A stretch of DNA of 64,000 nucleotides, taken from the NCBI GenBank assembly GCA_037127255.1, contig JBANSL010000002.1, positions 8,786,001 to 8,850,000 on the forward strand, written 5' to 3'. Below the pieces are notes generated by a model, which saw nothing but the letters and a program-made list of their open reading frames with translations, ran no database searches and was not told where the DNA came from. A program made the position numbers and the translations under genes. Positions 19,655 through 31,271 of the stretch are shown in pieces. This DNA is from Persicaria tinctoria (taxonomy: Eukaryota; Streptophyta; Magnoliopsida; Caryophyllales; Polygonaceae). Numbering within the stretch: position 1 is the first letter of the stretch; every line of letters starts with the position of its first letter.

Positions 19655-19794
19655 AAGATCTGCTGGGGGATGGAAATTGGAAACTTCTGTTAGTATTGAC
19701 GTCACGGTTCACCAGGTGTGGAAGTAGCCTGCCTGTAGGCTGTAGCCATTTCCCTGTGATTCCGAGAGAAAGAGAGAGAGTTCGAGCAGCTTCA

Positions 19795-21804
19795 ATGGCG
19801 ACTTCTCTCCAAAGAGGGCTGAGGCTAGCGCGAAACATCCCGCGATCTGCATTGGCGACGACAAGATCCTTCTCCTCCGATGCTCTGGTGGAAACTAAAC
19901 CCGGTGAGATAGGCATGGTCTCCGGGATCCCTGAAGAGCATCTCCGCCGAAGAGTATGTCCCTTAACTTCAATTGCACACTGTTGTTTTCACTTTCTCTT
20001 CTCGATTTCTTGTTTTTTTCTTTTTCTTTTTATCTGGTTTGAAAATATTTTTGTGTTATGTAGCTTGATTTTTCATGATGTGAGGCTTTTATAGAGGTGT
20101 CTACAAATTGGTTAGGGATTACAGATTGGATTTAATTTATCGTATCATCGATTGATGCTTGTTTAGGGGATATTGAATTTCTGAATTGTAGGAATTTCGG
20201 CATATGAGCAATAGGAAATTGGGGGCTCAATAGTTAGGTTTACCGTTGATTTATGTGCTACAACAGCCTACAAGGGATATGTGAATTTGAGATTAGGGTA
20301 ATGGAGTTTCTGACATCTCAGCAAACAAGTCTCATGGATACGTAGTTGTTACTCTTAATAACAGAGTTTTGCATTGTGCCCTAGGTTGTGATTTACTCAC
20401 CTGCTCGTACTGCAAGTCAACAAGGCTCTGGAAAAGTTGGCAAGTGGAAAATCAATTTCTTGTCCACACAGAAGTATGTTCTGCTGTCTTTCTTTTTCTT
20501 TAACAATGAGCAATAGCAAGTTAACATTGAATCTCGATAATCTAAGCATTCTGAATGAGGAACTGATTTGCTGAGGGATCCCTCCTGGGAGCATTTGTTC
20601 AGTTAAGGACTTGTAAAATTGTCTTAGGGTTATTTGGTTTTAATCCGCGTTGAAGTAATGGTTAAACAAACCATCCTCTCTTGCCTGATATGTTGAATTA
20701 GGTGGGAGAATCCTTTGATGGGCTGGACGTCTACAGGAGATCCATATGCCAATGTGGGTGATGCTGGCCTAAGTTTTGACAGTGAAGAAGCTGCAACTGC
20801 GTTTGCTGAGAGACATGGTTGGCAATACAAGGTATTGTTTCCTTTAACATCAATTTTACAGCTATGGAAGTAAATATCAGTATATCCCTCATACACTGCT
20901 ATCATCTTTCATCTGAAATGCTTCTTTATGTCGACTCAGTTTCCCATGGATGTGCTCACCAATGAGTGGTCAACTTTTATCATTTCAGAATATACAGATT
21001 CGTTCTGACATTTGCTTTGTATAAGTTTGTTCTAAATATTTCGAGGAATGTCTTCTCTCAGTTAAGCTAAATAATTCTACATGAATGAGATACAGTGGGC
21101 AAAGCGTGCAGTATTGCAACATTGTTGTTAAGACTTGGATCTAATAATATTCTATCCTTGAAATATTAGATGATGAGGTAAAATCGTGGAATTCGTCTAG
21201 TATTGTTCAAAAGTACAATTTCTGTTGGTCCATTGCATTTTTTCGATATATTTCTATGCCCACTGTTGATTTTGTTCACATTTATTTAGCCATTCCTAAT
21301 TTCCTATGGTGTTTCTACTTTGTTGCGACAGAGATATGATTAAAACATGTATCGATATCTTGTGATTTTTGTACTTATCATGTGGTTGGAACAATTTTTA
21401 TGTAGGTAAAGAAGCCCCACACCCCTCTTATTAAGGTATATTTCTCCTCCTTTCTTTATATTTTCTATGCAGTCAAGGCTCCATTATAGTCACCTCTATT
21501 GCGTCTTCTCAAGTTGCATGGTATGATTTGTGAGTCGTAAATCTTGGCTTTGATTGTCTGCTTCATGCCACTTGGTTAATCTTCCATCTTTTTGCTTGAA
21601 AATGTTGGAACTTCACAGTTGCTAAACAAATTGATTTATGTTTGAAGTTCTGTTCAAATACTCGAGTCACCTTTAAAATCCTTTTCATAGCAAAAACTCC
21701 TAGTGGCACAAACTGAATCACTTTATAAATTGCAGCCTAAATCATATGCTGACAACTTTAAATGGAAGGGCCCTGCCACTCCTGCGGCTTCAGAGAGCAA
21801 GTAG
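19795..21804 (+). CDS. NDUFS4: NADH dehydrogenase iron-sulfur protein 4 (complex I 18-kDa subunit), mitochondrial
   Basis: Five exons join in frame: 19795-19953, 20385-20473, 20702-20831, 21406-21435 and 21736-21804, giving 158 residues, close to Arabidopsis FRO1 (frostbite1). All introns are GT-AG; the fourth exon has only 30 bases. The first 30 residues ([14 protein letters not shown]...) are basic and Ser/Ala-rich, a typical mitochondrial presequence. The NDUFS4 domain follows, with [39 protein letters not shown] and the FAERHGWQY block. The C-terminus [16 protein letters not shown] is diagnostic of the family. The protein is an accessory subunit of the matrix-arm N module of respiratory complex I; loss in Arabidopsis affects cold signalling through altered ROS. 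The promoter carries four site II elements. Confidence 0.93.
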
Positions 21805-22577
21805 ACCTTCATATTTCAATCTTGATTATGCTTCCAGGAGTGCTGTAAGTTGGAGCCAAAAGATACGAAAGCTTCATCTCTATTAGCCTCTGTTCTGTTG
21901 TTTATTTCCAGGTGAAATAATGTTAAACTTGTAAACCAAATCCAACTCTTGATCTCTCCCAAATTTGTGGAGAATGCACTGTCATTTTCAATTTGTCAAA
22001 CAGTAGAATGTGATATATTCATTTGAACAATGCCATCTCCTTGAATCATATACATAATGAGGAATTTGCCAATCCTCTACCTTGTTTCAATCTGATATCA
22101 CGTACACCAATGCTTTCTGCCTCCACCTCTTCCTCCGCAATGGCTTGCATCTGGACCGAATGGTCCCCGAAATTGTTCGAAGTGTAATGTTTTTGTATAA
22201 TATTCCATCTTATGGTCGAGGATGTACATTTCGGGGCATGTGACATTGACTCTTAAGGTTAGTTTGAAGCAACTGATAGCAACTGATGAGATGCTAGATG
22301 AGTATATATTTTTTATTATTATTTTGATATCAGGATATGTAACTTTGATATTTTTAACACGTTTTCATTTTCCTGCATAACATTAACCCTCCACCCAAGT
22401 TTGGCAAAAACGAATGAGATTCTACTAGCTTAAAGGGTATTTAATGGGAGGAGTTACACATGATTTTTCAACTCTTGAACTTATTGTCCATAAGTGCAAG
22501 CAATTCAACACTTGAGACCTCAACTTCCATTCCAAAGGTTGCTTCAGTTTTTCCACAGCGCAGGAAGATCCAACACC
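21805..22577. other. 3' region of NDUFS4 and promoter of the transporter gene
   Basis: The left half probably holds the NDUFS4 3' UTR and polyadenylation region. The right half leads to the transporter ATG. No further coding exon was recognised, and no clear TATA box could be singled out. Confidence 0.4.
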
Positions 22578-25421
22578 ATGGAGTGTACTTGCAAAAATGC
22601 TGTCAAAATCAAGATTGAAGAGGTTAAACCACATCCAGTAATGGAGACACTCGACGGCGTCGAATTCTGCATCAACTCGTCTCCTCCATGGCGTCCGTCT
22701 TCCTATTCCATTTCGAGTTCCTTTTGCTTTCAAAGCATTCACATTCACCATTGCTACAATTACATGGATCTTTGTTTCTTGTAATGCAGTCGAAGCGATC
22801 GCCTTAGGCTTTCAACACTACTTCCTGACACTGGGGATGATTGTTCTCACCTCCACCTTGTTTGTCCCTCCAATGGGCGGCAGCAATGTAAGACATACTC
22901 CATCTGTTTCTACTTTATAGTGTTCCTACACACTCTCTTGACTGGATTTTTGCATTGCTTCGGTTGCTTCGAACGAGCAGAAGGAGAAGGCCATTGTGAT
23001 ACAGACCATGTTGTTCCTATCAGGGCTGAACACCCTTTTCCAGTCTTTGTTTGGGACCCGACTTCCTACGGTCATAGGAGGATCATACACTTACGTTATT
23101 CCAACCACTTCCATTGTGCTTTCTGGGAGATACTGGAGCAACGGCCTCGAGCTTCCGAATGAGGTCTGTCACCAATCTCTATCTCAAAACATGTTGATGC
23201 CAATTTTGAGTTTATGCATCTTTATCCTACTTTCATCTTTCTCAGAGGTTTGAGCAGACAATGAGAGGCATACAAGGTGCTTTGATTTCAGCTGCGGTTG
23301 TGCAGTTGGCTGTTAGCTTCTCAGGGCTATGGCGAGTTCTTGTAAGGTGACTATGAATCTTTATATGTCCTCAGTGGCGTCACTAGTTTTTGGTTGATCC
23401 ATTTCTCATGTGGTACTTCTTTATTTGAAGGTTGCTTACTCCACTCTCCATGGTTCCTCTTGTTACTTTTTGCGGTCTTGGCCTCTTTCAGCTCGGCTTT
23501 CCTAATGTAAGGGTCTGTTTGACACAAACTTATTGGAGCTTTTCAAAGAGTTGTGACAAAGCAAACAAGAATTTACTCTTTTAATCTGTCCACAAAGGCT
23601 AAAATTTCATCTAGATTGTAATTTGTCATGCCCTAAGTCATCCTTGTTTCATTCTATATGCTCTTTTAACTGAACATTGGTCAGTCAAAGATGATGATGA
23701 ACAGCGATATTCGCCTTTGCAGTTGGCAGATTGTGTTGAAGTTGGGCTTCCACATCTGATTTTGATGGTTATGTTTTCACAGGCAAGTAAAACTTGTAGC
23801 ATCTTCTATATTTGGAGAGAAGTGATTAATAAAAGTGCAACTTATATACAACAATTGTGCAGTACATTCCCCATCTTATGAAGCCGAGCAAGCTCGTTTT
23901 TGCTCGGTATGCTCTGATATTCGCAACTGCAATCGTTTGGATATACACCGAAATTCTGTCTGCATCTGGTGTTTATTCTCACAAGCCCCTAAAGACCCAG
24001 TTAAGCTGTCGTTCTGATCGTGCTGGTCTTATCAGCAAAGCACCTTGGTGAGCTTTCTGTGATCTCTCTTGTACTTTTGTTTTTTTTCCGACTTACACTC
24101 ACTGTTTTACATGAAGGATATTTGTGCCTCATCCATTTCAATGGGGGATGCCTACTTTTGGCTTTGGAGAATGCATTGCAATGATGGCTGCTGCTCTCGT
24201 CGCGCTGTCTGAGGTAGCCCAAGTAGCCCGCCTTTCGTGTCTTGTAGACCTATCTGAAGCAACAATTGGAATTATGTGGTACTTTTTTGCAGAGTACTGG
24301 GACGTTTATCGCAGTTGCACGCTATGGGAGCGCTACTCCTGTCCCTCCTTCCGTGCTCAGCCGAGGAGCAGGCTGGCTGGTACATTGTCCTGTAAACCGA
24401 AACAATCTTTATCCGTGTAGATCATTCTAGTGACTGTTTTATTCACTGCGTGGTTTTCGGGTCCAGGGAATAGGGACTTTGTTGGCTGCTTTATTCGGTT
24501 GTGTCACCGGCCCTGCTGCCTCAGTGTATATACAATTCCTTAACACAAACTTCTTGAAGTTGAAGTTCATACTATAAAGCATTAAACACTTTGTAAGTGA
24601 TTCTGTGATTTAATCTGGCAGTGAAAATGCCGGCTTGTTAGCACTCACAAGAGTCGGAAGCCGAAGAGTGATTCAAATATCAGCTGCCTTCATGATTTTC
24701 TTCTCTCTATTTGGTAACTTTCACCTCAAATTTTCTATGATCATCTCCCATCCATAAATTGATCAATCAGTGATATTTGCATCAAAAAATTTCCAGGTAA
24801 GTTTGGAGCAGTCTTCGCATCCGTGCCACTGCCAATCATGGCAGCCTCATACTGCATCATGTGTGGCTATGTCTGTGAGTTCCTTCAAACAGAAACCGGC
24901 GTAATCAAGAACAAGAAAAAAAGGCTCAATTTGATGAACTGAAATGGGTTTGAATTGGTGGTGGTGGTGCAGGTTCAGCTGGTCTTGGTTTCCTGCAGTT
25001 CTGCAACCTCAACAGCTTCAGAACAAAGTTCATCTTAGGGTTCTCTTGCTTCATGGGGATCTCAGTGCCTGAATACTTCAGAGAGTATCTTCTTAAGTCA
25101 AATTATAGCCCTCTTCACACTCCTGCCAGATGGGTAAGAGTTTCTGTTAGTACCTTATTTGGTTGATTGGTAATGTGTTCTTAAAGTATGGCATTGTTGC
25201 AGTTCAATGACACGGTGACAGTGATCTTCGTGTCGGCTGCCATGGTGGCGGGGCTGGTGGGGATGGTGCTGGACAACACGGTGGAGAACGGGCAACCAGG
25301 GACGAGGAAGGACAACGGTGGACACTGGTGGGAGAGATTCATAATGTTTGCTAAGGATATTAGGAATGCTGAGTTCTATTCTCTGCCTTGTAAACTTGAC
25401 AAGTACTTCCCTCCCTTGTAA
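22578..25421 (+). CDS. Nucleobase-ascorbate transporter (NAT/NCS2 family)
   Basis: Fourteen exons join in frame: 22578-22692, 22790-22887, 22981-23163, 23246-23346, 23431-23506, 23723-23782, 23863-24047, 24117-24213, 24293-24379, 24467-24525, 24622-24713, 24797-24874, 24973-25133 and 25203-25421. The product has 536 residues, the usual NAT length. Diagnostic blocks are HPVMETLDGVEFCINSSPPW, GFQHYFLTLG, the QSLFGTRLPTVIGGSY stretch, the VENAGLLALTRVGSRRV signature and FCNLNSFRTKFILGFS. The C-terminus is FYSLPCKLDKYFPP-like. Plant NATs are polytopic membrane proteins of the plasma membrane that transport purines or uracil. The intron after exon 6 has a GC donor (CAG|GCAAGT). The exact paralogue is not certain; a NAT3/NAT4-like member is plausible. 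The first ATG in frame was chosen; it precedes the conserved N-terminal block by about 17 residues. Confidence 0.92.
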
Positions 25422-26228
25422 GTTGTAAGGCTGTTTTTTGGCTTAAAAACTTGGGGTGTTTTCACATCTTAATCTTAGGGTGTTACTTGTTGGATTCTAG
25501 CTAATAGCTGTCATAAGAAAAACTAGTTGAATCATTTTCTGTCGGGTAAATTCAAAGGTTGAAAAACGGTATAAAGACATATTAATCAATTTATTTTGAG
25601 TACAACACTTCTATACTAAATTACTAGTTTTATTTACTCGCACGTCGTGCAGTTTCTTTAGAAATGATATTTTATTTTTTGCAAACACGTTTAAACATAT
25701 CAATAAAATGTTTAAAACATACACCAATGAGGTGATGTTTGAACCTAAAATTTGAAAGCGAAATTAAAGCATTGAAAGTTCGTAAGCAATTGTTTTTACG
25801 ACTATAAATATGAGCAAAAATGATGACATATAATTGACGAAATTAAAATTTTTGTCAATTTTGAATGATATTGACTTATTTTAATGAAAATGAGATCATT
25901 TAACCAATTTTATATCATTATTTTGACTCAATTTATGGTCGGAAAAATGACTCGGGATATTTTGTTACCATCTCCCCCAAAGGTCGAATTATTTTTCTTA
26001 CAGTTGAAAGGTGATGATATTTTTTTTAACACCCCTCCAAAGGTTGGGTTATTTTAATTAGTTTCACCTATAAACTAACATCATATTCTAAAATTTTAGG
26101 GCTTTGAAACTATTTTTTTAAAATAATTTAATTGATATTTTTTTTTGTTAAAGATACATTTATAACATTGTTCGGATTTTTTAATTAGCAAATTATGGTC
26201 TTGGTTTGGGAATAACAAATTTAGATTT
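25422..26228. other. AT-rich intergenic DNA right of the transporter
   Basis: After a likely 3' UTR to about 25560 the sequence becomes very AT-rich, with phrases such as CTCCCCCAAAGGTCGAATTATTTT and CCTCCAAAGGTTGGGTTATTTT repeated in diverged form at about 25973 and 26032. No coding frame or RNA gene is visible. Confidence 0.5.
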
Positions 26229-26529
26229 GCACGTCCTTAGCAACGTGCATATCAGCACGTCATAATTTTTTTTTTTGATCTTAGTCCAGTTCGATCGACT
26301 CAGTCGCTCTACATCTGGATCGGGTACTGTATGGCCCATTTAAGGGGTTGACCCTCCCACTCACAAGCGACTCCATGTTTCCAAGGGGATTCGAACTTCG
26401 AACCTCTTGGCATGGGATGTAGCCCCACAACCACTACACCAACTTGTGATTGGTTCAGCACGTCATAATTAACGTGCATGTTTGCACGTCAATAACAACG
26501 TGCAAGGTTGCACGTAGTTAACGACGTGC
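26229..26529. repeat. Array of four GCACGT-N8-ACGTGC palindromes, 26-bp period, split by a SINE
   Basis: Units lie at 26229-26248, 26255-26260 plus 26464-26477 (split by the SINE; its left half is repeated at 26458-26463), 26484-26503 and 26510-26529. Each is GCACGT, eight variable bases, ACGTGC; six variable bases separate consecutive units. Ignoring the SINE, the unit starts are exactly 26 bases apart. All half-sites in this cluster are perfect. The core resembles ACGT elements bound by bZIP proteins, but the regular dyad spacing is not a usual promoter arrangement. Confidence 0.9.
26268..26455 (-). mobile_element. tRNA-derived SINE with 16-bp target-site duplication
   Basis: TCAGCACGTCATAATT occurs at 26252-26267 and again at 26455-26470. 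Between them the minus strand starts CCAATCACAAGTTGGTGTAGTGG, with an A-box-like TTGGTGTAGTGG. It continues to a B-box-like GGTTCGAAGTTCGAATCC and ends in an A-rich tail (TTTTTTTTTT on the plus strand at 26268-26276). This is the standard layout of a plant SINE transcribed by RNA polymerase III. It inserted inside the second palindrome of the array. Confidence 0.88.
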
Positions 26530-26540
26530 AAACTATCCGC

Positions 26541-26900
26541 TTAGGGTTGAAGGCTTAGGGTAGGGTTTAGTGTTAGGGTTTAGGGTTAAGGGTTATGGTT
26601 TAAGCTGTTCCGAGACATTCCGAGCGTTTAAGGTTTAGGGTTTATATGGTTTTAGGTTTAGGGTTTAATTTATTCTCATGTTTACCAAGCAAATAAGTAC
26701 ACTGTATGAATGAATGAAGGTAGTAGCTAATACTCCAAGTAGTAAGTAGATGCGCTTCAGTTCAGTCTGTATTTAAATGAATACTAGTATTAACCTTGAA
26801 GTTACACAATGAAAAGTAAATATATACAGTTGACATTTCGAGCAATTTCGAGTGTTTAAGGTTTAGGGTTTATGGTTTAAGGTTTAGGGTTTATGGTTTA
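26541..26900. repeat. Interstitial telomere-like (TTTAGGG) repeats in two clusters
   Basis: TTTAGGG and near variants (TTAGGG, GGTTTAGGGTTTA, GGTTATGG) recur at 26541-26668 and at 26856-26900. Both clusters are preceded by related phrases (CATTCCGAGCGTTTAAGG and ATTTCGAGTGTTTAAGG), so the second looks like a diverged copy of part of the first. The repeats are too degenerate and short for a telomere and lie between the two palindrome clusters. Confidence 0.75.
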
Positions 26901-27094
26901 ACACTAACATCAACCAATTCGGAATAACAATCAATAATTGTTAAGGTTTTCATTCGGATAATATGCGAATAATGTTACAAGGAACGGAAAAAAAGGTTTA
27001 CATTCATAATTGTAATAGACTAGTGGAATAAAATCTAGACAAAGTGTAAAGGGCGATCAGACTCGACACGTAAGACTCGAAATCTGTCAAACCG

Positions 27095-27236
27095 ACATGC
27101 AATACTGCACGTCCAAAACGAAGTGCATACACTTTTTTTTAAAAAAAAAAAATTATGTGCGTGCACGTAGGCACACTTTGTGCCCTATCCAATTTGCACG
27201 TTAATTACGACGTGCATGCACGTCGTTTTGACGTGA
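27095..27236. repeat. Second palindrome cluster related to the array at 26.2 kb
   Basis: A perfect GCACGT-N8-ACGTGC unit lies at 27196-27215. A unit with one mismatched base (AAGTGC) lies at 27107-27126, and an N7 variant at 27218-27236. A mutated half-site (ACATGC) at 27095-27100 precedes the second unit by the same six-base spacer seen in the left cluster. The two clusters flank the telomere-like repeats and may be the two ends of one element. Confidence 0.75.
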
Positions 27237-27957
27237 GGATTTGTGGTGTATATATCCGGAGCGTAAAAACTATATGAAATATCAAAATTTTTTATTAATT
27301 TTTTTTAATAATTATAAATTTATTAATAATAAATTTGATTATTAAAAATAATTTTTTATATAATTTTTATTTTCTAAAATAACGTGTAAAAAAATTAAAA
27401 AGACGTGTATTTTCGGACGGATACAATTGAAATTAATGGATGGATTAAGTTGCAACACGTGGAGTGTGAAATGGCGGGCATCGTTCGAGTTGAATCAGAA
27501 CCGACGTCGTTTAACTATTTGTTGTCCAAATTGGCAAACGTTGATCTTTTTCCCCCTTTCTTTCCTTCTTGTTCTGAAATTCTCTGTGGGCTTCTCGTGG
27601 ATGTCGTCGTTGATCTGATGATCGATATCCTTCCCGTTTTGCCTGCAAAGTTGTGAATTCAAAACAATTTCTTATAAGAAATGCTGTTCAGATTCTTCCG
27701 TTCTTCAAACAAATTTCCCCCATCAAATCCCTAATTTTGAAAATTTTCTCCGCACTCCATTTGCTCGGAATCAATTCAAAGTTTGCGTTTTTCTCCTTCT
27801 TCCGAAGGACTTAGCTATTCTAATCCAGGTATGCTTCATAATTTCATCCAATTTCGATAGAAATTGATTGCCCTGCCGTATGCGGTGAATTATGATTAAA
27901 TTAGGGTTTCATATGAGTTTGAACTGATATTAATTTTGTCATTCGATTGAAGAAATT
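27237..27957 (+). promoter_or_regulatory. Promoter and 5' UTR of the heptahelical protein gene
   Basis: The 27240-27400 stretch is extremely AT-rich. A likely 5' UTR intron runs from 27829 (CCAG|GTATGC) to 27952 (TTGAAG), ending five bases before the ATG. Transcript start was not determined. Confidence 0.5.
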
Positions 27958-29512
27958 ATGGGTGCTGCTGACTGTAATAAACAAAAACATTTGATTAAAT
28001 CGCCACATTCATCAATTGAAAAAAGAGAAGATTATCAATTTGACTATGAAGAGCAGACCAAGTTAGTGAGAGGAAAAGGGAAGATAAAGGCTTGGAGATA
28101 CCAACAGCTCACTGAATACCATTCCTTACCTGCATTCTTACGCGACAATGAGTTCATTTTGGGATATTATCGCTCTGAGTGGCCTTTGAAGCAGGCTCTA
28201 CTCAGCATCTTCACCATCCATAACGAGACTCTCAATGTCTGGACGTAAGCATCTGATTTCAACTCTCCTCTAATTTAGGGCTCCTTTGGCGTTATATGTT
28301 GATTGTTTATATGCTGCTCATCTGTTCTGATAAGGAGTGAATAAATCATCATATGACTTCACTGCAACAAAGTTCATAAGTTCATGTTAAATGGATTTTC
28401 GTAAAGTAATTGGTTATTGCTAAGTAATGGGATTCTATGGTTTCAGGCATTTGATTGGATTCTTCCTGTTCCTGTCGTTGACAATCTACACAGCGAATAA
28501 GATTCCAAGTGTTGTGGATCTTCATTCCCTGCATAACTTACCTGAATTGCTTAAGAAGGTGGATATGCATACCATTCATACCATGGTTGCAAAATGCCTT
28601 CCGTCCTCGTCGGACATGCCTGGTTTTCATAAACTAAGGGATGAACTAAGGGACTCTATCAAATCAGTGAATTCAGTTTCTTCACTTTCAGGTTGGCATG
28701 TCTTACAGATTCTTAAGAACTGCTTGCCTGACCAATTTTCAGCTGTCAATCGAACTGATGCTTATTTCTCGGTAATCCTCTCTTCCTGCGTTTATTTCAC
28801 ACACCACTTGTTACAAATTGTTCCTCAGCCTAATGTGCATTCTTTTTTGTTTCAGACTGCGAAAGATCACTTGGCAAACATTGTTGCTCCCCTGAGCTTC
28901 CAAACCCAACCCATCACAAGATGGCCCTTTTTTGTCTTCATGGGCGGGGCTATGTTCTGTTTGCTCGCAAGCAGTGTGTGTCATCTCCTATGCTGCCACT
29001 CGGAGCGTCTGTCATACATAATGCTGAGGTTCGACTATGCAGGCATCGCAGCGCTCATAGCCACCTCATTCTACCCTCCTGTTTACTACTCCTTCATGTG
29101 CAACCCTTTCTTCCTATACCTCTACCTCACCTTCATCACATTACTCGGCATTGCCACCATAGTCTTCTCCCTTTTCCCTGTTTTCCAACGCCCTGAGTTC
29201 CGAAGCATCAGAGCCGGGCTCTTCTTTGGCATGGGATTCTCCGGAGCAGCACCCATCCTCCACAAGCTGTTCTTGCATTGGAACCAACCAGAAGCCCTTC
29301 AGACCACAGGCTACGAGCTACTAATGGGAGCCTTATATGGGGCGGGGGCTTTAATCTACGCCATGAGGATTCCAGAAAGATGGAAACCTGGGAAGTTTGA
29401 TATCGCCGGTCACAGTCACCAGCTTTTTCATGTGTTGGTAGTGGCCGGAGCTTACACGCACTACTGTGATGGGCTTGTATACCTCAATTGGCGCGACAGG
29501 CATGGTTGTTAG
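27958..29512 (+). CDS. Heptahelical transmembrane protein (HHP, PAQR/adiponectin-receptor-like)
   Basis: Three exons are proposed: 27958-28244, 28447-28771 and 28856-29512, giving 422 residues. The N-terminal cytosolic part contains LPAFLRDNEFILGYYRSEWP and the HNETLNVWTHLIGF block that defines plant HHP proteins. The family's HlyIII/PAQR core follows, with SSVCHLLCCHSERL (first conserved His), the LDYAGI-like RFDYAGIAAL and the C-terminal GHSHQLFHVLVVAGAYTHY with the remaining metal-site His residues. A long loop after the first helix (about residues 113-215) is as in HHP4/HHP5-type members. The interval 28772-28855 (84 bases) has GT and TTTGTTTCAG borders and is also an open in-frame 28-codon stretch, so an alternative 450-residue form is possible. 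HHP proteins are linked to sugar, osmotic and hormone signalling in Arabidopsis. Confidence 0.88.
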
Positions 29513-30411
29513 CCATTCTATCAGACTGTCAAACTTGGATTCTGAATAAGGTGTGATTTCTTATACAAATGTTTTGGAGAATTACCCATGTTGCAGATCA
29601 ATCTGTTTGTTCTTGTTACAAGTAACGCTTATTTCAACAAACACTTGCACCTTGTGAAGTAAATTGATGGAATTTAAAGCAGCTGAAATAAAGTGGAGTG
29701 ATTCAATTAGAAATAATAAGAAAATAGGCAGGAAACTGATAAGAAAGGAAATGAGAATTGAATCTCACTGAATAAATTTTCTTCTTTTTTTTGCTCAAAA
29801 TACCAAATGTAAGAAAATTTGCATTTGTTTTGATTTTCACTCCTCTCCCTTTCTGTCATTTTTCACTTGTTTCATTTCTTCATTCAGTCCATTATCAATT
29901 TGCCAAACATAGCATTTATGAAGGGTCAAAATCAACAGTACAAAACGCAATTGCACACAAGAAGAATAAGTGTAATAAACCAAATTGAAGAACAGAAAGG
30001 TTAGTAACTTGTATCTTTCACTAGGAAATGGCTAAAGGCATAGACTTTGACTTGCAGTTTTGTAGGGTGCACTTATTTTTTATTTGCATTGTTGGCAAAC
30101 ATAAGCTTCAGACTAATCCCATACTGTGTTGGGGAACAGGGAGTATGAGTGATAATGAAAGTAATGGTTGTCCAAATTAACAAATTCGAATTATTGAATT
30201 GCTATGTATAATTGTAGTGTAGATATTTTTGGGTTCATTTAGCACAAGCTTGTCTGCAACCACTAAACTCTTTATCAGTATATTTCAGTCGGAAATCGAA
30301 TTCATAATCTTATCCATGGTTGGTAGGAAGCTGGAGCTCGGTTTTGGGACCGTTGATGGTAGTTTTTATTGGGTCTCAACTTTGCATTTGGTAGACTCGA
30401 TAAGAAAGTTA

Positions 30412-30535
30412 AAAACAACAACAGCAACAACATTCCTAGTTATGCCGCTGGAGTAGGGTCTGTAGGACCAAGTTGTACTCACTCTTTTTTCGACAATGTC
30501 GAGAGAGTACTGTTTCCGAGTTACCCAGATACCAA
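30412..30535 (-). mobile_element. SINE-like remnant with (TTG)n-type tail, TS family resemblance
   Basis: The plus strand reads AACAACAACAGCAACAACA, then GGAGTAGGGTCTGTAGGACC, GTTGTACTCACTC and GAGAGAGTACTGTTTCCGAG. This succession (AAC run, GGGTCTG, GTGTACGCA-like, GAGAGGTTGTTTCCGA-like) matches what I know of the tobacco TS SINE family in reverse orientation, with the TTG tail on the minus strand. It is diverged and no target duplication was identified. Confidence 0.4.
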
Positions 30536-31271
30536 CATGTTATTATCTCTCCGCGATTAATTAGATTAATTATTTGAATGATGGAGGCATAAGAGGTGTC
30601 CAAAGGACATGAACAAATTAAATCAAATCATATCATATCATACATACAAAAAGTTAAATCATTGTATAGAATTAATTTGTACAGATTCCTAGTCGTGGAG
30701 ATCCTGTTGTTTTGCAAGAAAACTAGTGGCCTCAGAGACTACACGGTAGCAAGATTGAACAAGAGGCATGCATGGCTCCTCCTTGTACCAATCAATTTGT
30801 TTGGCAACTCCATTTTTCAATTAGTTTCTCGTCCATCATGTTATGGATTGTATCATTTCGAGTTATGTGCTATAAATCTATAATAGCTTTACCCTAACCC
30901 TAAAATCGTCGATTTGGGTGATTGATTTTTTTCCCCTTCCAATTAATCAAGAATCCAATTTTAGGCATGTTCAATTCGATCACCGAAAAATGCATTTTAC
31001 AAGATTATAGTTCAGCTTATACATAAGCTCTTATTTTATTTTATTTTCAATCTCGTGGTGGTGAGTGATTGCATCCATGATCCATGTGAGTGTGGCAAAA
31101 GAAGATAAGGAGAGCTTGTTGTTTTCTTCTCCAAATTTCCTAAGGGGGATCAAGAAGATGGTGACCTGCAGATTAGAGAGGTCTGCAAAAGTCACCCACT
31201 CTCATTGCCCACTTTATGTATATTGTGTCTTTTAGGTTAGTAAATGTCAACTTAATTTATAACTCTATGGC

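Noticed and set aside
26380..26455. Apparent tRNA gene on the minus strand
   Set aside because: A-box and B-box motifs belong to a SINE with target duplication and A-rich tail; no cloverleaf with acceptor pairing was found.
26229..26529. CRISPR-like array
   Set aside because: Repeats are palindromic dyads only 20 bases long with 6-base spacers, in a plant genome; spacing and context exclude CRISPR.
27405..27656. 83-codon frame before the HHP gene
   Set aside because: It has no domain, lies in promoter/leader sequence and is not connected to the HHP frame by plausible splicing.
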